From contig NZ_CP023004.1 in assembly GCF_003096195.1 (NCBI RefSeq), forward strand, positions 3,514,501 to 3,578,500: 64,000 nt of DNA, in the 5' to 3' direction. Made by a program: the position numbers and the translations under genes. The DNA is from Ereboglobus luteus. GTDB lineage: Bacteria; Verrucomicrobiota; Verrucomicrobiia; Opitutales; Opitutaceae. This document shows positions 18,613 to 29,300 of this stretch, piece by piece; the stretch's first letter is position 1; each line of letters opens with the position of its first letter. A model generated the notes under the pieces. That model did no database searches. It had not been told where the DNA came from and saw only the letters and a list, made by a program, of their open reading frames with translations.

Positions 18613-18645
18613 TGTTTAGTTTAGAGTTTAGGGTTTATGTTTGGA
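18613..18645. repeat. TTTAGAGTTTAGGGTTTA word repeat (family E)
   Basis: The tssB-tssC gap consists of GTTTAG/AGTTTAGGGTTTAT words. A similar stretch lies at 20308-20343 between tssA and tpsA1. On the minus strand they read as TAAACCCTAAACTCTAAAC. No function is evident. Confidence 0.55.
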
Positions 18646-18646
18646 G

Positions 18647-19156
18647 TTATTTGGCTTCGTCGGCGGGTTTGGCGGCGGCGGAGACGGATTGGAGGAGGGC
18701 GGGGTCGTTGAGGAGCTTCGTGATGAGGTCCTCGGCGCCGGTCTTGCCGTCCATGTAGGTGAGGAGGTTCGAGAGTTGCTCGCGGGTGGTGAGGAGCTTG
18801 TTGAGGGCGTCCACTTTGCGGGCGACGGCGGCGGGCGAGAAATCGTCCATCGACTCGAAGTTGAGCTCGACGTTGAGGTTGCCTTCGCCGGTGAGGGTGT
18901 TGGGCACCTGGAGCGTGACGCGGGGTTTGGCCGCTTTCATGCGCTCGTCGAAATTATCGACATCGATTTCGAGGAACTTGCGGTCCGCTACGGGATCGAG
19001 GGGCTCGGCGGGATTGCCCGAGAGGTCGGCCATGACGCCCATGACGAACGGGAGCTGGACTTTTTTCTCGGAGCCATAGAGTTCCACATCATATTCGATC
19101 TGGACTCGGGGGGCGCGATTGCGCGCGATGAACTTCTGACTGCTTGCTTTTGCCAT
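18647..19156 (-). CDS. tssB: TssB, contractile sheath small subunit (VipA)
   Basis: TssB is 169 aa, the sheath small subunit and partner of TssC. Diagnostic are SQKFIARNRAPRVQIEYDVE near the start, KKVQLPFVMGVMADLSGNP, RKFLEIDVDNFDERMKAAKP and FESMDDFSPAAVARKVDAL. It lies between tssA and tssC in the common tssABC order. Confidence 0.98.
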   Translation of the reverse strand: MAKASSQKFIARNRAPRVQIEYDVELYGSEKKVQLPFVMGVMADLSGNPAEPLDPVADRKFLEIDVDNFDERMKAAKPRVTLQVPNTLTGEGNLNVELNFESMDDFSPAAVARKVDALNKLLTTREQLSNLLTYMDGKTGAEDLITKLLNDPALLQSVSAAAKPADEAK

Positions 19157-19263
19157 GTTGTTTTAGGGGGGTTGGTTGTTGTTGTGGTTGGTTAGTTGTT
19201 TGTTGGTTTTCTAACGAGTTGTTTTAAGGCGGTGATTGTGCCCGCCATAAAAGGGATTCGGAC

Positions 19264-20301
19264 TTAGTATTCTTCCTCGGGTGGTTTGGCTCCTGTGATG
19301 AGGGTTACGCGGTCCATGGCGTCGGGGGTCATGTCCTTGATAATTTCCATAAAGCTCATGGGGACAAGCCGTTTTACGCGTTCGAGCATGAGGGGGATGG
19401 GGCTCGCGGGTTCGTTTTGCGCGTAGTAGCGGATGATGAGGTCGAGGGTGCGGACAACGTCCTCGCGCGAGGAAATGCCGCCGGGCGCCGAGGCGCGGGC
19501 GGGGGCGCCGCCGGCGGAAACGGGCGCGGCGGAGTCGTTCGATTCGGCGGGCGCGCCGGCGCCGCCTTGGTGCGCTTCGATGGTGTTTTTGATGCGCTGG
19601 AGGTCGGCGATGAGGATTTCGTAGTTGGGCCAGGCGGAGGCGGAGAGGGTGTCGGTGAAGTAGCTGTTGATCGCTTGGGCGCAATCGAGCGCGGTGGCGA
19701 CGTTTTCGAGGGTCGCCGAGACAAAATCGCCCGGGCTTTCGCTGAACGCGCCGTCGATGATGGCGGTGGAGGGCGCGGGGTTGCCGTCGAGCATGGGGAC
19801 GTTGTCGCGCGCGGCGAGGATGGCGTCGAGGCCCCAGTTGCCGGCTTGCACGGACTTGGTGAGGGGGGTGGTGCGGAGGACGGCGATCGTTTTGTAGGGG
19901 TCGCCCGCGGTGCCGACGGGAGCGCCGAGGATGTTGAGGGCGTTGACGCGTTCCTGCGGGTCGTTGTTGTCGTCGGGATCAAGGCGCGGATAGATGCCGT
20001 CCCATGTGTTTTCGAGGTAGTTGCGGATGATCTGGAGGCCGGCGGCAAAACCTTCCCAACCTTTGAGGCGGAGGAGGACGTTGGCGTAGGCAGCGGCGAC
20101 GCGGAGGTCCTTGGCCTGGGTGAGGAGCTCCTCGCATTTTTCGCGGACAGCGCGCCAGTCGGCCTCCTCGGCGGGGGCAAACTGGGTTTCGGGTTTGCCG
20201 GCGATGAGGCGGTCGAGCTCGTAAATGGCGCCGCTGGCGGAGAGATCGGCGCCGGCGGGATCGTCGCCGGGGATGGGGGACAGGTATTTGTCGATGTTCA
20301 T
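19264..20301 (-). CDS. tssA: TssA (ImpA-family) cap/initiator protein
   Basis: TssA binds the baseplate and the distal sheath end and coordinates tube and sheath polymerisation. It is 345 aa from ATG 20301. The ImpA N-terminal domain is clear: YLSPIPGDDPAGADLSASG, then DWRAVREKCEELLTQAKDLR, VLLRLKGWEGFAAGLQIIRN and WDGIYPRLDPDDNNDPQERV. An Ala/Gly/Ser-rich linker (about 245-275) leads to a short C-terminal helical segment (RTLDLIIRYYAQNEPASPIP) as in the shorter TssA class. It starts 43 bp downstream of the giant adhesin gene tpsA1. Confidence 0.95.
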   Translation of the reverse strand: MNIDKYLSPIPGDDPAGADLSASGAIYELDRLIAGKPETQFAPAEEADWRAVREKCEELLTQAKDLRVAAAYANVLLRLKGWEGFAAGLQIIRNYLENTWDGIYPRLDPDDNNDPQERVNALNILGAPVGTAGDPYKTIAVLRTTPLTKSVQAGNWGLDAILAARDNVPMLDGNPAPSTAIIDGAFSESPGDFVSATLENVATALDCAQAINSYFTDTLSASAWPNYEILIADLQRIKNTIEAHQGGAGAPAESNDSAAPVSAGGAPARASAPGGISSREDVVRTLDLIIRYYAQNEPASPIPLMLERVKRLVPMSFMEIIKDMTPDAMDRVTLITGAKPPEEEY

Positions 20302-20307
20302 GTGTGT

Positions 20308-20343
20308 GAAGTTTAGCGTTTAGGGTTTAGAGTTTGGCGTTGG
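20308..20343. repeat. TTTAGCGTTTAGGGTTTAGAG word repeat (family E)
   Basis: The 43-bp tpsA1-tssA gap is a tandem of GTTTAG(C/G)-type words like that at 18613-18645. No clear terminator is present, so read-through from tpsA1 into tssA is possible. Confidence 0.5.
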
Positions 20344-20344
20344 A

Positions 20345-23300
20345 TTAAAAGTTGGCGGTGATCTTGGGGGCTTCGGTTGACGGTGTGCTGGCGAGGATGG
20401 TGTCAGGTTCAATGAGGCCGCGGAGGGTGGCGCCGGGGATCGCAGGAGTGCGGAGGGGGCGGAGGAGGACGGACTTGGCGACGGCGACTTCGGTGCGGGT
20501 GAGGCCGATGCGTTCGATCGCGGCGAAGAGCGTGCGGAGGCTGCGGACGAATTTTTGAGAGACGGCGGCGTCGGCGTTTGTGGCGGCGTTGTCGTCGATG
20601 TAGAGATCGAAGCCGACGGGGCCGGGCGTGGCGGTGGTGACGCGGTAGGCGTTGTAGGTGGCGGTGAGCGCGGCGAGGATTTCGGAGGTGCGGGAAACGG
20701 GGCGTCCGTCATCGCCGATGGTCATGAAGGTTTCCTGATAGAGGGCGACGGTTTCGCGGGCGCTGGTTTCGGAGATGCGGCCGTCGACGACCTTGCGATG
20801 CTCGGGCGAGGGGATTTCGCTGGGGATGATTTGCTGGAAGAGGCCGCGGTAGTGGTGTTGCGAGAGGCGCTCTGAGTCGGTGGCGCCGCGGGCGAAGATG
20901 CCGACGTTGTAGAGGTGCTCCTTGGTGGCGCCGGTGATGCGGTTTGCGGCGTCGTTGCTGGCGAGGTAGCCGGCGGTGGCCTTGCGCATGTTTTCCTCGA
21001 CGGCGGAGAGTTCGAGGGATTTGTCGAATGTGTTGGCGGCGATGTTGACCTGAACGCGCTCGGTGTAGAGATACATCCAGCTGCGGAAATCGCTTGCGTA
21101 GAGTTCGCTGAAGATGCTGCCGGCGGGAACAGGGGTGGCGGTGTTGAAGAAGTCGGAGGTAACGCGGTGGGTGGCCGCGTCGTAAAGGGAGGGGAGGTAG
21201 GCGTAGGAGTTGATTCCCACCAAGGGCGGATAGAGGGCGCGGCTCTTAATGGCGACGATGTTGACGGAGGGTTCGACGAGGGTGAAGAAGGCTGAGCTGA
21301 TGGGGGCTCCGTCCATGCCGAGAATGCTGATGCCGCCGCTTTGGTAGAGGGTGCCATTGAGGGTGATGGCGAGCGCGATGAGGTCGACTTGGTGCGAGGC
21401 GGAAATGTCGGGGACGGTGGCGAGGCCGTTCCATGCGCGGATGTAAATGTCGCCCGCGGTGGGGGAGGCGGCGCCGTTGTCGGGGTCGTATGAGAGGAGG
21501 GTGTTGTATTTGGAGATGGTGATGTCGCCGTTGAGGGTCTCGATGTGGATGCCGTTGCCGCCGACGGCGAAGATGGTGGCCCAGTCGGCGTGATCGGTGC
21601 GGGTGTTTTCGATGGTGATGGAGCTGCCGTTGCCGGTGGCGAGGAGCGTGCCGGAGAGGCGCATGGCGGCGCCGTCGTCGAAGTGGTAATACTGGTTGCC
21701 CGTGGTGGTGACGCCGGAGAGGTGGATGTCGCCTGCGTTGAGGATGTTGATTTGCGGGAGCGCGAGGTCGATGCCGAGGGAGGCGGCGCGTCCCTGTCCG
21801 TCGATGTAAAGGCTGCCGCCGCCGGCGTCGAAGGTGGTGTCTGCTGCGAGGGTGAGCCCGCCGGTGGAGGTGACGGTGGCGTTGTTGGTTTGGATGCCGC
21901 CGGTGTGGACGGTGGTCATGCCGGTGGTGCCGCTGGGGTTGTGGGTGTCGAAGCTGATGGTCGCTCCGTTGTCGGTGGCGCGAAGGAGGGAGGTGATGTT
22001 GATGTCACCGCCGTCGGTGTTGTAGGTTTGCACGCCGGTGGTTTCGATGCCGCCGTTGATGTCAATGGCTCCGGCTCCGGCGATGTTGATTGTGGCGAGG
22101 GGATTGCCCGCGCCGCCGAGGGCCGCGTTGAGGGTGACGCCTGCGCCCGCGCCTTGAATGTCGATGCCGACGGGTGCGGAGATGCGTCCGGTTTCGTCGA
22201 GGAGCATGCCGCCTTGAACGAGGAGCGTGGTGCCGGGGACGACGAGGGCCGCGCCCGCATCGACGACGGTGGTGCCGGTGGCCGTGGCGGAGGTGGTGGA
22301 GAAGCGCATCGCGGCCCCGGAGCCGATGGCGAGGGTGCCGGTGACGTTGATGTTGCCGCTTTCGGTGACGTGGGTTTGGTCGCCGCCGCTGGTGGCGTTG
22401 TGGAGTGTGATCGCGCCGGTGCCCGTGGTGGTGAGCGCGATTTCGCCCGAGGGCGTGGTGATGAGATTGGTGAGGATGATGCTGCCGCCGTCGGTGGTGT
22501 TAATTAAAACGTTGCCGGTGGCGGAGGCGAGGTTGCCCGCGAGGGCGATGTCGTTTGCGGCGGTGAGGTTGATGTGTTTCGCGGCGGTGAGCGTGTTGGC
22601 CGCGCTGTCCGTGGTGATGGATCCGGCGGTGGCGGTGATGACGTTTGCGGCCTCGAGCGCGCCCTGGCCGGTGAGGAGCACGGCGTCGGTGACGTTGATG
22701 AGGATGTCTCCGGTGGAGGCGTTGGTGGTCTTGATGAGGCCGGTGCCGGTGAGGGTGGTGGCGGTGTAGGTTTGGGCGGAGGTCGTGGTGACGTTATCGA
22801 TGGTGATGCCGTCGGCGGTTGCCGCGAGGCCGGCGTTGGCGGAGGTGATTTGCGCGGTGGAGAGAATGTCGCCACCGGCGCTGGCGAGGGTGATGGCGTT
22901 GCCGGCGTTGACTGCCCCGTGCAGTTCCATCCCGGCGTCGGCGACGATGGAGAGCGTGCTGGCGGCGGTGAGGGTGTTGCTGACGGTGGTGGCGAGGAGA
23001 CTGCCTTTCGCGGTGGCGTCTAAAGTGTCGGCGGAGATGATCGAGCCGGCGTCGGTGAAGGTGATGTCCGCGCCGGTGGCGGTGAGGGCGATGGAGCCCC
23101 TGGCGGGGTTGGTGGTGCGAAGGGTGCCGGTGATTAGGAGGCTGGAGCCGGTGAGGGCGAGGGTGCCGCCGGTGATGACGGAGTGGAGAGTGAGGAGGCC
23201 GCCGGCGTCGGCAAGGAGGGAGCCGGAGCCGGTGTTGATGAGGTCGGTGAGGGTGATGTCGAGGGCGGCGGCGTAGGATTGGTCGCCGTTGGAGGTGGCG

Positions 23301-26300
23301 GTGATGTGCAGGAGGGAAATGTTGCCGGCGGTGGAGGTCATCGTGATCGCGCCGTGGCCGGCGTTGGCGGCGGTGATGTCTCCTTGGATTGTGATGTCGT
23401 TGTTGGTGGCGATGGTGATGTCGCGTCCGGCGGCGAGGGTGTTGGTCGCGCCGTCGGTGGTGAATGTGTCGGCGGCGATATTGATGTCGCGGGCGGAGTC
23501 GATGGCTCCGGCGTCGGTGATGAGGATTGCGTCGCCCGCGCTCATGATAATGTCGCCGGTGGCGGCGTCGGTGGTCTTGAGGAGGCCGGTGCCGGTGATT
23601 GTTGTCGCGGCGGTGTGGCGCTGGGTGCCCGTGGTGGTGAGATCCCCAACGGTAATCGCGCCGGCGGCGGCGGTGATGACCGCGGAGGTGCCGCTGGCGG
23701 ACGAATCGAGCGTGATGTCGCCCGCCGTGGAGACGAGTGTGAGGACGCCGGTAGTCGAGGCGAGGGTGCCGCCGAGGACGATGTCGTTGGTTGTCCCGAT
23801 GTTGATGTCGCCGGCGGCGGTGATTGTGTTGTCGGCGGTGGCGGTTGTGAAGGAGTCGGCGGTGGCTGTGAGTTTGCCGGCGGAGTCGATGAGGCCGTTG
23901 GTGGTGGCGGTGTGGATGAGGGCGACGGTTTGGGTGGCGTTCAGGAGGATGTCGCCGTTGGTGGTGCGGAGCGTGCCTCCGACAACGATGCCCGCCTGCG
24001 ATTGCGATGTGTATTTCTGCGAGCCGGTGGAGGTGAAGAGTCCATCGAGCCGGGTTTCCTCGGTGGTGGCGTAGATGTGGGTGATGTCGATGGCGCCGGA
24101 GGCGTTGACGCGCGTGCCGGCGTCGGCGGTGAAACCGCCCGCGCCGACGTTGAAATCACCGGCGGAGTCAACGGCGGACTGGCCGAGCATGCGGGCGAAT
24201 CCGGAGTTGTTGGAAAGCATGATCGCGCTTCCGTTGGCGAGCGTCTTGAGCGTGCCCGTGATATTGGTGTGGTAACCGGTGTGGGTTTGGGCGCCGCCTG
24301 TGACGACTTCGCCGGCGATGGTGATCATGCTGGCGGGGTTGGTGGCGTTGGCATTGACAACAAGGCCGTCGGTTCCGGCGGTGTTGGAGGCGACGAGGGC
24401 GTTGAGTGTGATGCTGCCGTTTTGGGAGGCGAGGCGGACGCCGCCCGCGGAGGAGTCGAGCGCGCCGTTGAGCGTGAGGTTGTTTGTGGCGCGAATATCG
24501 ACGGCTCCGGCGGCGGTGATGGTGTTGGCCGTGCCCACGGTGGTGAAGGAGTCGGCGGTGGCGGTGAACTTGGCGGCGGAGTCAACGCGGCCTTCGTCGC
24601 CGGTGAGGAGGAGCGCGCCGGTGGTGCTGATGACGATGTCGCTGCCGGCGTTTGTGGATTGGAGGAGGCCGGTGCCGGTGAAGTTGCTGCTGGTGTAAGA
24701 TTGCGCGCCGCCGGTGGTGACGTTGCGCAGGGTCATATCGCGGGCGGCGGTGGCGGAGAACGATCCGGCGGCGGTGATGGCGGCGGTGGATGCGATGCTG
24801 TCGCTGGAGACGAGGGTGATGTTGCCGGTCGTGGATGCGAGGTCGCCGTTGAGCACGATGCCCTCGGTCGCCACGGTGGTGATGTTGATGTCGCCCTTCG
24901 CCGTGATGGTGTTGGTGGATGAGGTGGTGCGAAGACTGCGGGTGTTGTTGATCGTGAGCGCGCCGTCGGAGTTGATTTTTCCAGTCCCGCTGATAGATGC
25001 GCCGTTGGTTGCCTGAATCGTGATGTCGCCGTCATCAAGTGTGGTGAGGAGGGCGTTGAGGAGGAACTGGCTGCCGGCTTGCAATGCGATGGAGCCGTTG
25101 GCGGAGGTAACGGCTCCGCCGAGGCTGATGTGGGAGCTTGTGGCGGTGATTGAAATGTCGCCTTGCGCCGCGATGTCCCGGCTGCTCGTAAAATAGCTCG
25201 CGGTTGCCGTGAACAGGCCGGCGACTGAAATGGAGCCGGGATTGATCAATCGAATATGCCCGGTCGCGTTCATGGTGATGTCGCCGTTGCCGGTGGTGAT
25301 GTCAACGGGGGCGACGATGCTGCTGCTGGAGATCAGCGTGATATTGCCGCCGGTGGATGCGAGGTCGCCGGCGAACTTGATGCCGCCGGTCGCGCCCGTG
25401 GCGGTGATGTTTATGCCACCGCCGGCGTCGATGGTGTTGGCGGTGTTTTCGGAGAGGAAGGCGGCGGAGGTGGCGGTGAACGCGCCGGCGGAGTCAACGC
25501 GGCCTTCGTCGCCGGTGAGGAGGATCGCGCCGGTGGTGCTGATGACGATGTCGCTTTGGCTGGCGAAGGTGCTGCGCAGAAGGCCGGTGCCGGTGAAACT
25601 GCCGCCGGCGTAGGATTGCGTGCCGCCGGTCAGGACGTCGCCGACGGTGATCGCACCCGAGCCGGTGTTGATTGTGACGACGGAGGTGGCGGCGGTGAGT
25701 TGCGCGTTGGCCGTGAGGTTGCCGCCGCCGGTGTTGAGGCTGATGTTGTCGGCGAGGGCGGTGAGCGCGCCGTTGAGGGTGATGGCGTCGCCGGTGGCGG
25801 CGGTGGCGCTGACGGAGATGGAGTCGCCGGCGGTGATGGTGTTGGCCGTGCCCGCGGTGGTGAAGGAGTCGGCGGTGGCGGTGAACGCGGCGGCGGAGTC
25901 AACGCGGCCTTCGTCGCCGGTGAGGAGGAGCGCGCCGGTGGTGCTGATGACGATGTCGCTGCCGGCGTTTGTGGATTGGAGGAGGCCGGTGCCGGTGAAG
26001 TTGCTGCTGGTGTATGATTGCGCGCCGCCGGTGGTGACGTTGCGCAGGGTCATATCGCGGGCGGCGGTGGCGGAGAACGATCCGGCGGCGGTGATGGCGG
26101 CGGTGGATGCGATGCTGTCGCTGGAGACGAGGGTGATGTTGCCGGTCGTGGATGCGAGGTCGCCGTTGAGCACGATGCCCTCGGTCGCCACGGTGTTGAT
26201 GTTGATGTCGCCCTTCGCCGTGATGGTGTTGGTGGATGAGGTGGTGCGAAGACTGCGGGTGTTGTTGATCGTGAGCGCGCCGCCGGAGTTGATTTTCCCG

Positions 26301-29300
26301 GTCCCGCTGATGGATGCGCCGTTGGTTGCCTGAATCGTGATGTCGCCGTCATCAAGCGTGGTGAGGAGGGCGTTGAGGAGGAACTGGCTGCCGGCTTGCA
26401 ATGCGATGGAGCCGTTGGCGGAGGTAACGGCTCCGCCGAGGCTGATGTGGGAGCTTGTGGCGGTGATTGAAATGTCGCCTTGCGCCGCGATGTCCCGGCT
26501 GCTCGTAAAATAGCTCGCGGTTGCCGTGAACAGGCCGGCGACTGAAATGGAGCCGGGATTGATCAATCGAATATGCCCGGTCGCGTTCATGGTGATGTCG
26601 CCGTTGCCGGTGGTGATGTCAACGGGGGCGACGATGCTGCTGCTGGAGATCAGCGTGATATTGCCGCCGGTGGATGCGAGGTCGCCGGCGAACTTGATGC
26701 CGCCGGTCGCGCCCGTGGCGGTGATGTTTATGCCACCGCCGGCGTCGATGGTGTTGGCGGTGTTTTCGGAGAGGAAGGCGGCGGAGGTGGCGGTGAACGC
26801 GCCGGCGGCGTCGATGAGGCCGTTTGTGGTGTCAGTGTGCACCATGATGGTGCTGCCGGTGGCGACGAGGGTGATGTCGCCGGCGGTGGCGCCGGTGGTT
26901 CCGAGTGTGCCGGTGATATAGATGTTGGAGCCGGTGAAGCTGAGGGAGTTGTCGGCGATGATGGTGGAGAGCGTGAGGTCTTCGCCGGTGTTTGCGGAGA
27001 TGGCGCCGGTGCCGGCGTTGAGGATGTCGGTGAGGAGGATGCTGCCTGCGGCGGTGTAGGTTTGGTTGCCGTTGGAGGTGGCGGTGACGTTGAGGAGCGA
27101 GATGCCGCCGAGGGTCGATGTGAGGGTGATCGCGCCGCTTGCGCCGGGAGCGTTGGCGGCGGTGAGGTCGCCGCGCAGGAAAATGTCGCCGTTGTTTGTG
27201 GCGAGGGTGATGTCGCGGGCGCCGGCGATGGTGTTGGAGGAGGAGGAGGTGGTGATGCCGTTTTGGGCGCTGGCGGTGATGGAGCCGGCGGAGTCGATGG
27301 CGCCGTTGTCGCCGGTGAGGGTGATGTCGCCGTCGGTGTTGAGGGTGATGTTGCCGGTGTCGGTTGTTTTGAGGCGGCCGGTGCCGGTGATGCCATACCA
27401 TGCGTAGTGGCTTTGCTCGCCGCCGGTGGTGATGTCGCCGACGAGTATGGCGCCGTCGCCGGCGGTGATGGTGATGCCGTGGGTGCCGGAGGTGGCGGAG
27501 GTGATGGGGGCGTTGGCGGTGATGCCGCCCACGGATTCGAGGGTGATGCCGCCGGTGGTGGAAGAAACGGCTCCATTGAGCGTGATGCCGGAGCCGAAGC
27601 CGCCGGCGGTGACGGCTATGGGGCCGGCCGTGGTGATGGTGTTGGCCGTGCCCGCGGTGGCGAAGTTGCCCGCGGTGACGTTGACGGTGAACGCGGCGGC
27701 GGAGTCGATGGCACCGGCGGCGCCGGTGATGAGGGTCGCGCCGGTGGTGTTGATATGGATGTTGCCTTCGTTGGAGTCGGTTGTTTTGAGGATGCCGGTG
27801 CCGGTGAAAGCGCCTGCGGTGTAGGCTTGGGTTCCGCCGGTCAGGACATCGCCGACGGTGATCGCGCCCGCGCCGGCGTCGAGTTCGATGGCGGAGGAGG
27901 CAGCGGCGAGACCGGCGTTGGCGGTGATGTTACCGCCGGCGGTGACGAGGTTGATGTTGTCGTTGATGGCGGTGAGCGCGCCGTTGAGGGTGATGGCGTT
28001 GCCGGCGGCTGCGGTGGCGGTGATGTTTATGCCACCGTCGGCGGTGATGGTGTTGGCGGTTCCGGCGGTGGCGAGGGTGAGGGTGTCAATGTAAACAGCT
28101 CCGTCGGCGTTGATGAGGGCGTCACCGTTGATGAGGGCGTCGTTGAGGGAGAGGAGGCGGATGTCGCCGTCGCCGCCGGTCGCGGTGGTGAGGGTGCCGG
28201 TGATTGTGATGCCGCCGGCGCCGTGCATGGTTTCGTAAACCTGACTGCCGGAGGTGGTGACGCTGGCGTTGACGGTGGTGTTGCCGTAGGAGTCGAGGAG
28301 GAGGGAGCCGGCGGTGGAGCGGATGTCGCCTGCGAGGGTGATGCCGCCGGCGGTGGTGGCGGTGATGGCGATATCGCCGGCGGAGGTGATGGTGTTGGCG
28401 CTATCCTCGGAGAGGAATGCGGCGGAGGTGGCGGAGAACGCCCCGGCGATGTCGATGAGGCCGTTTGTGGTGTCAGTGTGCACCATGATGGTGCTACCAG
28501 TGCCGACGAGGGTGATGTCGCCATCGGCTGCGTTGGTGGTGGCGAGGGTGTTGGTGACGTAGATGTTGGAGCCGGAGAAGGCGAGGGACTTGCCGGCGGT
28601 GATGACCTTGATGGTGAGATTGCCGGTTGCGTTGGCTGAGACGCCGCCCGTGCCGGTGTTGATGACGGAGGGCAGGATGATATTACCGCCGGCGGAGTAA
28701 GTTTGGTCGCCATTGGAGGTGGCGGTGGTGTTGTCGCGGAAGGTGATGTTGCCGGTGGAGGAGGTCAGGGTGATGCCGCCGTTGACGGATGTGATGTCGC
28801 GGGAGAGGATAATGTTGTCGAGGGCGCCAATGGTGATGTCGCCGCCGGCGATTGTGGCATTCCAGAGGGAGATGGAGCCGTTGGTGCTGGTGACCGTCAG
28901 AGAGCCGGCCGCGTCGATGGCGCAGGGGGAGGCGGTGAGCTGCACCTTGTCCCGGCTGTTGATGGTGATGTCGCCTCCGGTCGGGTCGGTGGTTTTGAGG
29001 AGGCCGTTGCTAGTGAAGGTGCCTCCGGTGTAGTAGGTTTGCGCGCCGACGCTTGTCACGTTGCCAGTCGAGAGGTTGCCGTTGGAGGAGGTGAGGGTGA
29101 TGGCGCCGGCGGTGGATACAATGCCGTCCCTGATATAGAGGTTGCTGCCGGAGGTGACGCTGATATCGCCGGTGGCGGTGAGAATGTCGTCGACTGTGTT
29201 AACTTGAAAGAAGGTAGTGTCGCCGCTGGCGTTGAAAGACATGTCACCACCGGAGAAGCTGGTTCCGAAGAATAGGATGTCACCGGCAGTGGCCGTGATC

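Noticed and set aside
17180-18619. Plus-strand open frame of 479 codons
   Set aside because: It lies exactly opposite tssC and has shadow-type composition (Val/Gly/Glu-rich, no family match).
24517-26809. Regular repeats considered as a CRISPR array
   Set aside because: The repeats are long, coding and in frame, with no short conserved repeat and unique spacer pattern.
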